Below are positions 18,684 through 27,239 of a DNA stretch of 59,064 nt, piece after piece (the stretch's first letter is position 1; each line of letters starts with the position of its first letter). The stretch is from Westiellopsis prolifica IICB1. Its GTDB lineage: Bacteria; Cyanobacteriota; Cyanobacteriia; Cyanobacteriales; Nostocaceae. The position numbers and the translations under genes were made by a program. The notes under the pieces were generated by a model. The model did no database searches. It saw only the letters and a program-made list of their open reading frames with translations, and had not been told where the DNA came from. The stretch covers positions 480,935 through 539,998 of the forward strand of contig NZ_NAPS01000001.1 in NCBI RefSeq assembly GCF_004323185.1, in the 5' to 3' direction.

Positions 18684-21368
18684 ATGATAATTAAAAAATA
18701 CCGTCGTCTAATTATCTTATTGATTTCAGTCCTATTTGGATTATTTTCTACTTTAAGTCTTCCAGCTTGGTCGAATTCCAAATCAAATCAGGCGCTACAA
18801 TTGGCACAGCAAGGACAACAAAGCTATAACATCGGTAACTTTGATCAAGCAATTGAGCTTTGGCAAGCAGCAGCTCAAGCTTATCAGCAAATGGGTGACA
18901 AAGAAGGTGTGACAAAGAGTTTGATTAATCAATCCCAAGCTTTGCAAGAATTAGGATTGTATCCCAAGGCTTGTAAAACTCTACTCCAAGCCTTTGCTGT
19001 TGCTAATCCCACATGTAACCCTGACCAGATAGACAAGTTTCTCACAAAAATTGCCCAACAGCAAAATTCTCTTTCACTTATCCAGGCTACTGGTTTACGT
19101 AGTTTAGGTGAAGTTTTCCGCAGACAAGGGTTGTTAGAACAGTCTCAGAAAGTTTTGCAATTGAGTTTGACAGCGCTAGAGAAATCACCCCAGTCAAGTG
19201 CGGTGTTGTTAAGTTTGGGTAACACCGAACGGACTTTAGGAAACCAAATTCGCGATCGCTGGGATTATGAACAAATCACAGCTATCATTGATCAAAAATC
19301 TGAAGATGCAGCTTTAGCACCTTACCAAAAAGCTTTCCAATACTATACACAAGCAGCAGCGGTAACTTCAGCACCAGCAATTGTCAAAACTCAAGCACAA
19401 CTGAATCACTACAAACTGTTACTAGAAAATCAAAGTTGGTGGCGAGAACAAACAAATCGCCGTATTGTTTCTTGGTTGAGATTTGGTGAGTCTAAGTTAA
19501 TCGCCCGTGCTAAAGATTTTTTGTCTGAGTTGGAATCAAAATTGAGTCGGGATGGACAAACTTTGCAAAGTCAAATTGAGTCTTCCTTGGCTACTATTCC
19601 TCCATCTCGTGCAACTATTTATGCTCAGATTTACTTTGCTGATACTTTGATTAATACAGAACAAGCAAACAAAGCCAAATCTATTTTGGATACAGCACTT
19701 CAGCAAGCACGGACTTTAAAAGATCAACGTGCAGAAGCTTATGTTGTAGGCTATTTGGGGAAATTTTATCAGCAACAAAAAAACTTCAGTGAAGCGATCG
19801 CTCTCACTCAGCAAGCCTTAATGTTATCTCAATCACAAAATAACACAGATGATACACGAGAAATTACGTATCTTTGGCAATCACAGTTAGGTAATTTGCT
19901 CAAACAAAAGGGAGAAAACAAAAGAGCGATCGCAGCTTACACAGCAGCATACAATACTCTCCAATCTCTGCGTACTGATTTAAATGCTAATAATCGCGAT
20001 GTGCAGTTTAATTTTGTCCAAGAGGTCAAACCAGTTTATACAGAACTAGCGAATTTACTCTTAAAATCAGAACTGAGTGAAAGTGAATTGAGTTCTTTAG
20101 TAATTGCAAATCCTAATATTAACCAATCAAAATATGAGCAAAATCAACCCAAAAATCGTTTAGAATTTGCTCGTCGGGTCATCGAATCTTGGCAATTAGC
20201 AGAACTTGATAATTTCTTTCAAGACCCCTGTTCTCAAGAAACAGATGTTGCAGTTCAGATAGACGATATTGATTCTCAAGCAGCTGTTATCTACCCTATT
20301 AGTTTTCCAGACCGCTTAGAAATTATCCTTTCTTTACCAGGAAAAACCCTACAACAAGTAACCATTCCTGTTAATGAAGATAAACTTAATAACACTCTGG
20401 ATAAACTTTATGACTACTTAGATAACGTCACTATCAATAACTCTGCTCGTAACATTCTATCTACTTCTAACCCAGACCCACAAGAATTGAAAGAAAATAT
20501 TCAAGCAATTTTACCAATATTCGGACAGCTATATAATTGGTTAATTCAACCTTTAGAACCACAGTTAAACGCCAAACAAATCAACAAATTAGTTTTTGTA
20601 CTCAATGGAAGATTGCAAAGAGTACCACTGGCAGCTTTATATAATGGTCAACAATATTTGATTGAGAAATACGGCATTGCTCTAGTGCCAAGTTTACAAC
20701 TAATTGATACCAAATTCCTCAAGCGCCAAAACATCAAAGTCTTAGCTGCTGGTGTCAGTAAACAAATTCAAATCCAAGGAGAAATCTTTCCAGCATTAGT
20801 AAATGTGCCAAAAGAATTAGACGAAATCAAGCAAGCTTTTCCTACTTCTCAAAAACTTCTCAATCAAGAATTTACTACTAAAACAATTAAAAAGGAACTC
20901 AAATCCAATTTTCCTGTTGTTCACCTCGCAACTCACGGATTATTTAGTTCTAATCCTCAAAGAAATTTTATTATTACAGGAGATGGGAAAAGTATCAGTA
21001 TTAATGAATTGAGTACTTTGTTAAAAGAGCAAGAAAATAATTTAGAATTATTGGTGTTAAGTGCTTGTGAAACTGCCACTGGTGATGAAAGAGCGATGTT
21101 AGGTTTAGCAGGAACAGCAGTTCGTTCTGGCGCACGCAGTACTCTTGCAACTCTCTGGCCTGTCAGTGATGCTTCCACAGCTCAACTCATGGGTGAATTT
21201 TATCAAGAATTGAAAAAACCAGGAGTACAAAAATTAACTGCTTTGAGAACAGCACAATTATCACAGTTGGAATCTATTCGCAGTCAACCTTTATTTAAGC
21301 AATTGAAATCTCTACCACCTCATCCGTATTTTTGGGCTTCTTACGTTTTAGTTGGAAATTGGCAATAA
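18684..21368 (+). CDS. exported TPR-CHAT caspase-like protein
   Basis: In this 894-residue protein a signal peptide or anchor (about 8-31) is followed by TPR units (about 35-110, 125-180 and 310-425) and a C-terminal CHAT domain (about 600-894). The catalytic histidine and cysteine are both visible: VVHLATHG (His751) and LVLSACETATGDER (Cys795). WPVSDASTAQLMGEFY and a final PYFWASYVLVGNW are typical of the family. CHAT domains are clan CD proteases related to separase and gingipain. Signal peptide and position after TpsA/TpsB suggest a periplasmic or surface function with the secreted haemagglutinin. The substrate is unknown. The gene lies 361 bases after tpsB, past repeat DNA, so it probably has its own promoter. 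Confidence 0.88.
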   Translation: MIIKKYRRLIILLISVLFGLFSTLSLPAWSNSKSNQALQLAQQGQQSYNIGNFDQAIELWQAAAQAYQQMGDKEGVTKSLINQSQALQELGLYPKACKTLLQAFAVANPTCNPDQIDKFLTKIAQQQNSLSLIQATGLRSLGEVFRRQGLLEQSQKVLQLSLTALEKSPQSSAVLLSLGNTERTLGNQIRDRWDYEQITAIIDQKSEDAALAPYQKAFQYYTQAAAVTSAPAIVKTQAQLNHYKLLLENQSWWREQTNRRIVSWLRFGESKLIARAKDFLSELESKLSRDGQTLQSQIESSLATIPPSRATIYAQIYFADTLINTEQANKAKSILDTALQQARTLKDQRAEAYVVGYLGKFYQQQKNFSEAIALTQQALMLSQSQNNTDDTREITYLWQSQLGNLLKQKGENKRAIAAYTAAYNTLQSLRTDLNANNRDVQFNFVQEVKPVYTELANLLLKSELSESELSSLVIANPNINQSKYEQNQPKNRLEFARRVIESWQLAELDNFFQDPCSQETDVAVQIDDIDSQAAVIYPISFPDRLEIILSLPGKTLQQVTIPVNEDKLNNTLDKLYDYLDNVTINNSARNILSTSNPDPQELKENIQAILPIFGQLYNWLIQPLEPQLNAKQINKLVFVLNGRLQRVPLAALYNGQQYLIEKYGIALVPSLQLIDTKFLKRQNIKVLAAGVSKQIQIQGEIFPALVNVPKELDEIKQAFPTSQKLLNQEFTTKTIKKELKSNFPVVHLATHGLFSSNPQRNFIITGDGKSISINELSTLLKEQENNLELLVLSACETATGDERAMLGLAGTAVRSGARSTLATLWPVSDASTAQLMGEFYQELKKPGVQKLTALRTAQLSQLESIRSQPLFKQLKSLPPHPYFWASYVLVGNWQ

Positions 21369-21395
21369 AACTTTATGAACTAACATTTAAAGTTT

Positions 21396-21448
21396 GTAGT
21401 AAGCACTTTAGTGCTTCAAAAAATAGGACTAAAGTCCTTACTACGAAC
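21396..21448. repeat. twin-hairpin repeat, copy 3
   Basis: The first palindrome is AAGCACTTTAGTGCTT and the second AGGACTAAAGTCCT. They lie between GTAGTAAG and CTTACTAC, here perfectly complementary outer arms. The element sits between the CHAT gene and the fused ABC transporter gene and may act as a terminator-like structure. Confidence 0.85.
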
Positions 21449-21523
21449 CAAGCATTATTAATTAAAAATGTTGGTGTTGCATAATAGAGAAGTTAAATAT
21501 ACTGAAATATTCAATTCGTATTT

Positions 21524-23077
21524 ATGCAAAACCAGATAACCCAGTTTTTGAATCAATACCTTTCAGAAATTCTCCTCCGCAGTGGGGAACACCTAGTACT
21601 AGTAGCGATCGCCATGACGATTGCGATCGCTATTGGTATTCCTTTAGGTATTTTCATCACCCGCGAACCTAAATTCACTCAACCCATTCTCAATATAGCG
21701 AATGCTATTCAAACTATTCCCAGTTTAGCCATCTTTGGCTTCCTCATTTCTGTGCCATTTATAGGAGGAATTGGTTCAACTCCTGCGATCGTTGCTTTGA
21801 CTCTTTACGCTTTGCTTCCCTTGATTCGCAATACCTATATTGGTATTACCAACGTTGATCCAGCAATTCGTGAAGCGGGAAAGGGAATGGGAATGACTGA
21901 TAGACAATTGTTGTTTCAGGTAGAAATTCCCCTCGCTTTAGGTGTAATTTTAGCAGGAGTCAGGGTAGCCACAGTGATTTCTGTGGGAATTGCTACCATT
22001 GCTGCGGCCATTGGTGGTGGTGGTTTGGGAGTATTTATTTTCCGAGGGATTTCCACAGTTAATAATCAGCTAATTTTAGCAGGAGCCATACCCGCTGCTT
22101 TGATTGCTTTAGGAGCAGATTTCATCTTAGGATGGTTAGAAAACCAACTGACACAGCAAAGAGGAAAAACGCTAAAAGTTAATCGCCAATTTGCCATTAC
22201 ATTAAGCACATTAGCATTACTAATTGCAGGACTAATTAGCTGGAACTATTCGCAAACAACACCAAAAATTGTGATTGGAGCTAAAAATTTCACTGAACAG
22301 TTTATCTTAGGAGAATTACTAGCTCAACAAATTGAATCTCATACAAATTTAAAGGTGGATAGACGCTTCAATTTAGGCGGAGTTTTGATTAGTCATGAAG
22401 CTGTGAGAACAGGACAGATTGCTGGTTATGTAGAATATACAGGAACGATTTTTACAAATGTATTAAAACATAAACCTATTAGTAATCCTCAAGTTGTTTA
22501 TGATAAAGTTAAACAAGAATATGATCAAAAATTTAAATTAGAAGTTATGCCTTCTTTAGGATTTAATAGCACTTTTGCTATGATCATCCGGGGTGAAGAC
22601 GCTAAAAAATGGCAGATTAAAACCCTTTCCGAAGCTGCTAAATATACACCTCAAATGCAAGCAGGATTCGGATATGAATTTCTGGAACGCGAAGATGGTT
22701 ATTCTGGTTTAGTTAAGACTTATGGCTTAAAATTTACCAAAACTCCTAAACAAATGGATTTAGGTTTGATGTATCAAGCTTTGAAAGAAAAGAAAGTAGA
22801 TTTAATAGCTGGTGGTTCAACAGATGGCTTGATTCCTGTCTTGAATTTAGTCATTTTAGAAGATGATAAAAAATATTTTCCGCCCTATGAAGCTATCCCT
22901 ATATTCAACCAGGAAACTCTGAAAAAATATCCAGATATACGAAAGGTGATTAATCAACTAGCTGGGTTAATTTCCAATGAAGAGATGCAAAAAATGAATT
23001 ATCAAGTGGAGAATCAATCTCGTCCTGTTGAACAAGTTGTCCGTGATTTTATTAAATCTAAACCTGAATTATTATAA
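21524..23077 (+). CDS. fused ABC permease / betaine-type substrate-binding protein
   Basis: This is a 517-residue fusion. The N-terminal permease domain (about 1-215) has the OpuB/ProW pattern, including IREAGKGMGMTDRQLLFQVE, the EAA loop that contacts the ATPase. A linker helix (about 222-240) leads to an OpuAC-type binding domain (about 248-517: VIGAKNFTEQFILGELLAQQ, GYVEYTGTIF, LIAGGSTDGLIPVLNL). Such proteins import glycine betaine, choline or related trimethylammonium compounds. The fused layout also matches EgtU-type ergothioneine importers. No ATPase gene is adjacent, so it must come from elsewhere. Context with a thiohistidine pathway 9 kb away favours, but does not prove, an ergothioneine or hercynine substrate. 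Confidence 0.85.
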   Translation: MQNQITQFLNQYLSEILLRSGEHLVLVAIAMTIAIAIGIPLGIFITREPKFTQPILNIANAIQTIPSLAIFGFLISVPFIGGIGSTPAIVALTLYALLPLIRNTYIGITNVDPAIREAGKGMGMTDRQLLFQVEIPLALGVILAGVRVATVISVGIATIAAAIGGGGLGVFIFRGISTVNNQLILAGAIPAALIALGADFILGWLENQLTQQRGKTLKVNRQFAITLSTLALLIAGLISWNYSQTTPKIVIGAKNFTEQFILGELLAQQIESHTNLKVDRRFNLGGVLISHEAVRTGQIAGYVEYTGTIFTNVLKHKPISNPQVVYDKVKQEYDQKFKLEVMPSLGFNSTFAMIIRGEDAKKWQIKTLSEAAKYTPQMQAGFGYEFLEREDGYSGLVKTYGLKFTKTPKQMDLGLMYQALKEKKVDLIAGGSTDGLIPVLNLVILEDDKKYFPPYEAIPIFNQETLKKYPDIRKVINQLAGLISNEEMQKMNYQVENQSRPVEQVVRDFIKSKPELL

Positions 23078-23088
23078 TCAGAAATCCT

Positions 23089-23116
23089 GTAGAGACGAGA
23101 TATATCGCGTCTCTAC
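23089..23116. repeat. 28-bp palindrome, GTAGAGAC family
   Basis: Outer arms GTAGAGACG and CGTCTCTAC enclose an AGATATATCG core. It lies 12 bases past the ABC transporter stop, between convergent genes, where it could serve as a bidirectional terminator. The flank to 23151 matches, inverted, half of the MITE-like element at 41407-41511. Confidence 0.8.
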
Positions 23117-23228
23117 AAATTTATGTGTATTGTGATTAGCGTGAAATGGTATAAGTCCTGACAATGTCGAAAAATCTTATTTATTGCAGTATTGAGTCCA
23201 ATTCAGGTTAATTTTGGTATCAAAAACC

Positions 23229-25499
23229 TTACTCTATTTCATCTTTTATGTCCTCAATAACTTTCAAAATAGATTGACGAATTAAGCCTTCCAAGACATC
23301 AATAAATGAACCTTCAGCTGTTTCGGTTTTCCAGGGATCCTGGACTACAGTACGGATGACAGTAATCGGTTGATCTGGTTCTCCAGTAACCCCTAAACGG
23401 TTCTTGTAGTGTTCAATGAAATAAGAACCATAAGATTCTGCATTGAAATCTGTGGTACTGACAATCATGGGGTAATTATTAATATCATCCCCCTCGTCAA
23501 TACTCAAGTTTTCATAATACCGTTTATTGAGAAGGTTTGCATTCTTTAAACTGGTATTGAGCTTACCATCAATCTTGAAGTTGAAAGCGTAGATCAATAT
23601 ATTTAAATCAGGCCCAAGTTCTTCAAGTGCGGCCATTGCTTCTTCATCTTGCTCAATCTCTTCATTCGTTTTACCATCAACTCTTTCCCGAATGAATTGA
23701 ATTTTTTCGGCTTCTGTATTTCCGGGAATAGAATCTGGAATTAAGGTCAGAGGAACAATAATAAATGGATCTTCCTCTTTGGCCATACACAACAGTCGAG
23801 CATAGAGTTTATCACCACTAAACAGAGCCTGACCCAAAATCCTACCATAGCCATCTTTGGTGGGTCGAATGATGCGATGACTCAAATATACCGCCGCTGG
23901 AGCTGCACCTGGTTTAGATCCCTCAATTCCATAAATACCAATGGTTGGCTCGGCTTCTCCATGAAAAACATAGGGAGCAACAAAGGTAACTAAATTCCGC
24001 ATCGCTGAGTTGCGATAGCATAACGCTCCAGCTGGATAGGGGATGTAACCTGATTTATGGGGATCAACAGTGATGGAGTCAGTTTGAGGAAGAGCGGCGA
24101 ATTGCTCTTCTACGTAAGCACTCAAGGGAGAAATCGGGGGTGCTGAATCTTTAAAAGAGGGTAAATAAAAGTCTGCGTCGGTACGTAATAGGGTGGCGAA
24201 ATATCCCCCCCAAGCAGCATCCGCATGAACGGTAAATTGTAATCCTTTTTGGCTGAATTCTTCTCGTAGTTCCAGAATTTGCTTGAGGGGATCAACGGCG
24301 CTTTCTTCGGTGGTTCCAATAACTGCAACGACGGTATAGACAGGAATGTGATTATCTAGGCAATATTGTAAATCTTCTCTGAGATTATAACCCTTGAGTC
24401 CATCTTGACCAGGTTGAGGTTTAAGAGGCTCAATTCTCATTCTGCCATGTTCGTCAACTTCCACATCAATCATGTGGGAAGCTCCCATTCCTAAAACAGC
24501 TGCTGCTTTCGGGAATGAGTAATGTTTGGTTCCGGGTACGAAAAAGACAGGAGATTCAATTTCTTGTAGATAACGTTTGGAAAATTCTTGTATTCCTAAA
24601 TCTTGTACAGAATACTTGGATAAGGCAGCCGATAAAATAGTAGAGGCTTCACTTTCGTTAACACCTTGGTTCACTAATTTCTCAGTGATTTGCGTGGATA
24701 AGGCTAGGATATCATCAACCTTGAGGTTTAAGAGTTGCCAAGTGTTGAGATTGACTAACTGTTGCTCTGTCCAAGTTCCAGAATCTGATGAGTAGGCATT
24801 AATCTTGATCTGTTCTGCTACCTTGACCAAGTTTTGATCATGTAACAAAGCTTCTTTGATAGAAATGGGATAAAACTTGAGATTTCTTGCTGACCAAATA
24901 GCCTCTATGTTAGCAACAGTTCCCCCACAAGTGATATGTCCCCAGGCGCGCAGTTCATCATTTTCATTATCATCTGGCGGAACGTAGTATCCTAGCATTC
25001 GGCAAAGATCATCACCTACTTGGATTTCCAACTCTGTGGTGACAGTAGACGCTTCAAAAGCCACATTATTAGCGTTGTACAGCATTCCCGCAAAGTAGCC
25101 GATTACCGAAGGAATCGTGGAGTCCCAGCCCATGTGTCCTTGATAGCGCAAACTGAAAAAGGGAACGGATTGCTTTAGTCTTTCTAATAAGTCGTTATAA
25201 CCATCTTTGATCAGAGCGATCGCTTTCTGGTAGTCTGGCGATTGCTTGATTTCTTCGGTAATATGACCAGGATCATCTGGAAAATAATTTCTTCTCCACT
25301 CAGCTTGAGAGTCGATAGCGTGTGATATTAATCCCTTCAGCAGTTCAGCATTTTCGGCTCTTGGCCCTAAAAACCAAGCTTCTACGGATCTTGAGCCAGT
25401 TGTGTTGAGGTTGAGGGTGTTTGCTTTTTTAAAAGACTTTTGGATACGGCGCGCTGCTTTTTCAAAAGCTTTACTGGAAGCCTCTCTGGGAGTTCTCAT
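23229..25499 (-). CDS. PLP-dependent group II decarboxylase, tyrosine decarboxylase-like
   Basis: This 756-residue protein is of the large bacterial tyrosine-decarboxylase type. YQGHMGWDSTIPSVIGYFAG and NNVAFEASTVTTELEIQVG form the substrate side. GHITCGGTVANIEAIWSARN binds the phosphate. HADAAWGGYFATLL has the PLP-pairing Asp. SITVDPHKSGYIPYPAGAL carries the Schiff-base lysine (Lys482). It is longer than Enterococcus TyrDC (about 620 residues), with extra N-terminal sequence and a C-terminal extension. It would remove CO2 from an aromatic or related amino acid to give an amine. On the same strand follow an EamA exporter and a second decarboxylase, suggesting amine production and export. The substrate cannot be fixed from sequence. 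Confidence 0.85.
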   Translation of the reverse strand: MRTPREASSKAFEKAARRIQKSFKKANTLNLNTTGSRSVEAWFLGPRAENAELLKGLISHAIDSQAEWRRNYFPDDPGHITEEIKQSPDYQKAIALIKDGYNDLLERLKQSVPFFSLRYQGHMGWDSTIPSVIGYFAGMLYNANNVAFEASTVTTELEIQVGDDLCRMLGYYVPPDDNENDELRAWGHITCGGTVANIEAIWSARNLKFYPISIKEALLHDQNLVKVAEQIKINAYSSDSGTWTEQQLVNLNTWQLLNLKVDDILALSTQITEKLVNQGVNESEASTILSAALSKYSVQDLGIQEFSKRYLQEIESPVFFVPGTKHYSFPKAAAVLGMGASHMIDVEVDEHGRMRIEPLKPQPGQDGLKGYNLREDLQYCLDNHIPVYTVVAVIGTTEESAVDPLKQILELREEFSQKGLQFTVHADAAWGGYFATLLRTDADFYLPSFKDSAPPISPLSAYVEEQFAALPQTDSITVDPHKSGYIPYPAGALCYRNSAMRNLVTFVAPYVFHGEAEPTIGIYGIEGSKPGAAPAAVYLSHRIIRPTKDGYGRILGQALFSGDKLYARLLCMAKEEDPFIIVPLTLIPDSIPGNTEAEKIQFIRERVDGKTNEEIEQDEEAMAALEELGPDLNILIYAFNFKIDGKLNTSLKNANLLNKRYYENLSIDEGDDINNYPMIVSTTDFNAESYGSYFIEHYKNRLGVTGEPDQPITVIRTVVQDPWKTETAEGSFIDVLEGLIRQSILKVIEDIKDEIE

Positions 25500-25928
25500 C
25501 AGAACTTTCTCCTTGTAAAGTAATATCGATTTAGTCTTGAAGGCTGTCTGTAAATGTAAACAGGGCTAACTCAGGCATTACGTTTTTACGTGGCTGATAT
25601 GATGTTAAAATACATCGTGACACCTTGATTCAGACTGTCATAATCGTTTACAAACAGTCGATTTTCGTATTGCAAATTACCATCAATATTGGTAATTTAA
25701 GAATTTATTTATAGAATTAATCTTTGATTTTTGAAAGAAAATCAATACATGATATATGTGAAAGTTCCCTTCGGAAATATTTGGATAATTTATTTTTTGA
25801 TGTTCTCCTAAATCCTATAGAGACGTTGCACTACAACGTCTCTACATGCCCAAAAATATGAGGATAATCCTTCAAGTTTTTCAAAAATTCATTGAAAAAT
25901 GCTGCTTAGAGACTTGATAAAATTTGCT
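25500..25928. other. intergenic region with a GTAGAGAC-family palindrome
   Basis: These 429 bases lie between the two minus-strand genes. They are AT-rich and hold a palindrome at 25818-25845 with outer arms TAGAGACG and CGTCTCTA and inner TTG/CAA stem. No gene was seen. The part next to 25499 must contain the decarboxylase promoter; a plausible ribosome site AAGGAGAAAG (reverse complement of 25506-25515) precedes its ATG. Confidence 0.6.
25818..25845. repeat. 28-bp palindrome, GTAGAGAC family
   Basis: TAGAGACGTTG and CAACGTCTCTA arms flank CACTA. The inner stem differs from the 23089 and 41443 copies but pairing is kept. It lies between two minus-strand genes. Confidence 0.8.
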
Positions 25929-27035
25929 TTATGAGTAGTGTTTTCTCTTCAAAACACTATGAAGAAATTTTATCTGATGAAGCTTGTAGTAGAGATTTTT
26001 GAGCATGGGCGATCGCTTCCAAATTTCTTGACCTGCAAAGACACTGAATACCGAAGGAATTTTATTACTTTCTGTCGTCTTTAATAGAACGTTTTGAGAA
26101 ATTTCTTTAAGACCAGGTTCATGAGCATCAATATCTAAAGCAACCAAGTTGGTAACGGGTTCACTGCTGTGTAAATCGGAATCCGCCTTACTTGCTTGAG
26201 GAATTTGACTTAGGATCAGTGCTGCTAAAACAAGAACAGCGCCAATTATACCTGTTACTCCCAGCTGCTCCCCAAGTAGCCAGAATGCAAAGATTGCTGA
26301 GAATACTGGCTCTAGCGTGTAGATCAAAGCAGTCTCGTTTGCTGAAACCCATCGCTGGGCTATGGTCTGAAGCCAAGTGACAATAGTAGTTGCGATTATT
26401 GCTAGATATAAAATTACTATCCAGTGTTGATTTATTGCTTCAAACTGGTTCAGAATTTGCGAGTTACCCCAAACTGCACCCAGTCCCCCAATAAATACCA
26501 GTTGGATACCAGTAAGTGGAAAGCTAGAGTGACGTGAAGCAATTCGCTCTAGAAACAATATATAGAATGCATAGATCAATGCATCAGCAAACATCAACAA
26601 ATCACCAATTCCTAGCCTTCCCTCTTCCCAAAACATCGTACCAATACCAATTACAGCCAATCCTGCTGCTAGGAAAGTTCTCAGCATTACACGCTTACCA
26701 CTCAGCCATTCTAACAGAGGTACAATCAGCGCATTCAGGCTGACAATAAACGCTGCGCGATTTGATGGTATGGTTTGAAGTGCGATCGTTTCAAAAGCTA
26801 AGTACAGAAAGAACAAAAACCCCAGAATAATACCATCACGAACCAAATTTAAATTTAGATTGCGTAAATGAAATACAAAAAAAACTGATGCTATTATAAA
26901 GCGTATGCCGATCAACGTGCTTGGTGAAAGGCTACTAACGATGTCTTTAGTCAACGGAAAAGTTGTGGCACTAATGATATCAACAAGGATAAGCAGAGCT
27001 ATTCCTTTGAAATGCAAGGTATTTGCAGTTTGCAT
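25929..27035 (-). CDS. EamA/DMT-family transporter
   Basis: This 368-residue inner-membrane protein shows the ten-helix, two-EamA-repeat layout. ATTFPLTKDIVSSLSPSTLI and IIASVFFVFHL open repeat one. Repeat two ends with SANETALIYTLEPVFSAIFA, the conserved signature, then WLLGEQLGVTGIIGAVLVLA. A C-terminal hydrophilic tail of about 70 residues after the last helix is unusual for the family. DMT proteins of this type export amino acids, amines or related metabolites. It sits between two PLP decarboxylase genes on the same strand, so export of their amine product or uptake of precursor is a reasonable inference. Substrate unknown. Confidence 0.85.
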   Translation of the reverse strand: MQTANTLHFKGIALLILVDIISATTFPLTKDIVSSLSPSTLIGIRFIIASVFFVFHLRNLNLNLVRDGIILGFLFFLYLAFETIALQTIPSNRAAFIVSLNALIVPLLEWLSGKRVMLRTFLAAGLAVIGIGTMFWEEGRLGIGDLLMFADALIYAFYILFLERIASRHSSFPLTGIQLVFIGGLGAVWGNSQILNQFEAINQHWIVILYLAIIATTIVTWLQTIAQRWVSANETALIYTLEPVFSAIFAFWLLGEQLGVTGIIGAVLVLAALILSQIPQASKADSDLHSSEPVTNLVALDIDAHEPGLKEISQNVLLKTTESNKIPSVFSVFAGQEIWKRSPMLKNLYYKLHQIKFLHSVLKRKHYS

Positions 27036-27239
27036 CAGATTAATTGATTAAATAATGTTTCTTTACATTCATCAAGAATGCGATCGCTGACTCTGTTTGC
27101 TTACAAGTTTTTACAGAGTTACCGATTTAGGGCGCATCCACCCAGCCAGTCCTTGTTTTAGCTTAGTTAGTCTTTATAGTTTTTCCCAGGTTAAAAAATA
27201 TTTCACCACCAGCATCTATTGCTACTCGACCCCCTTATA

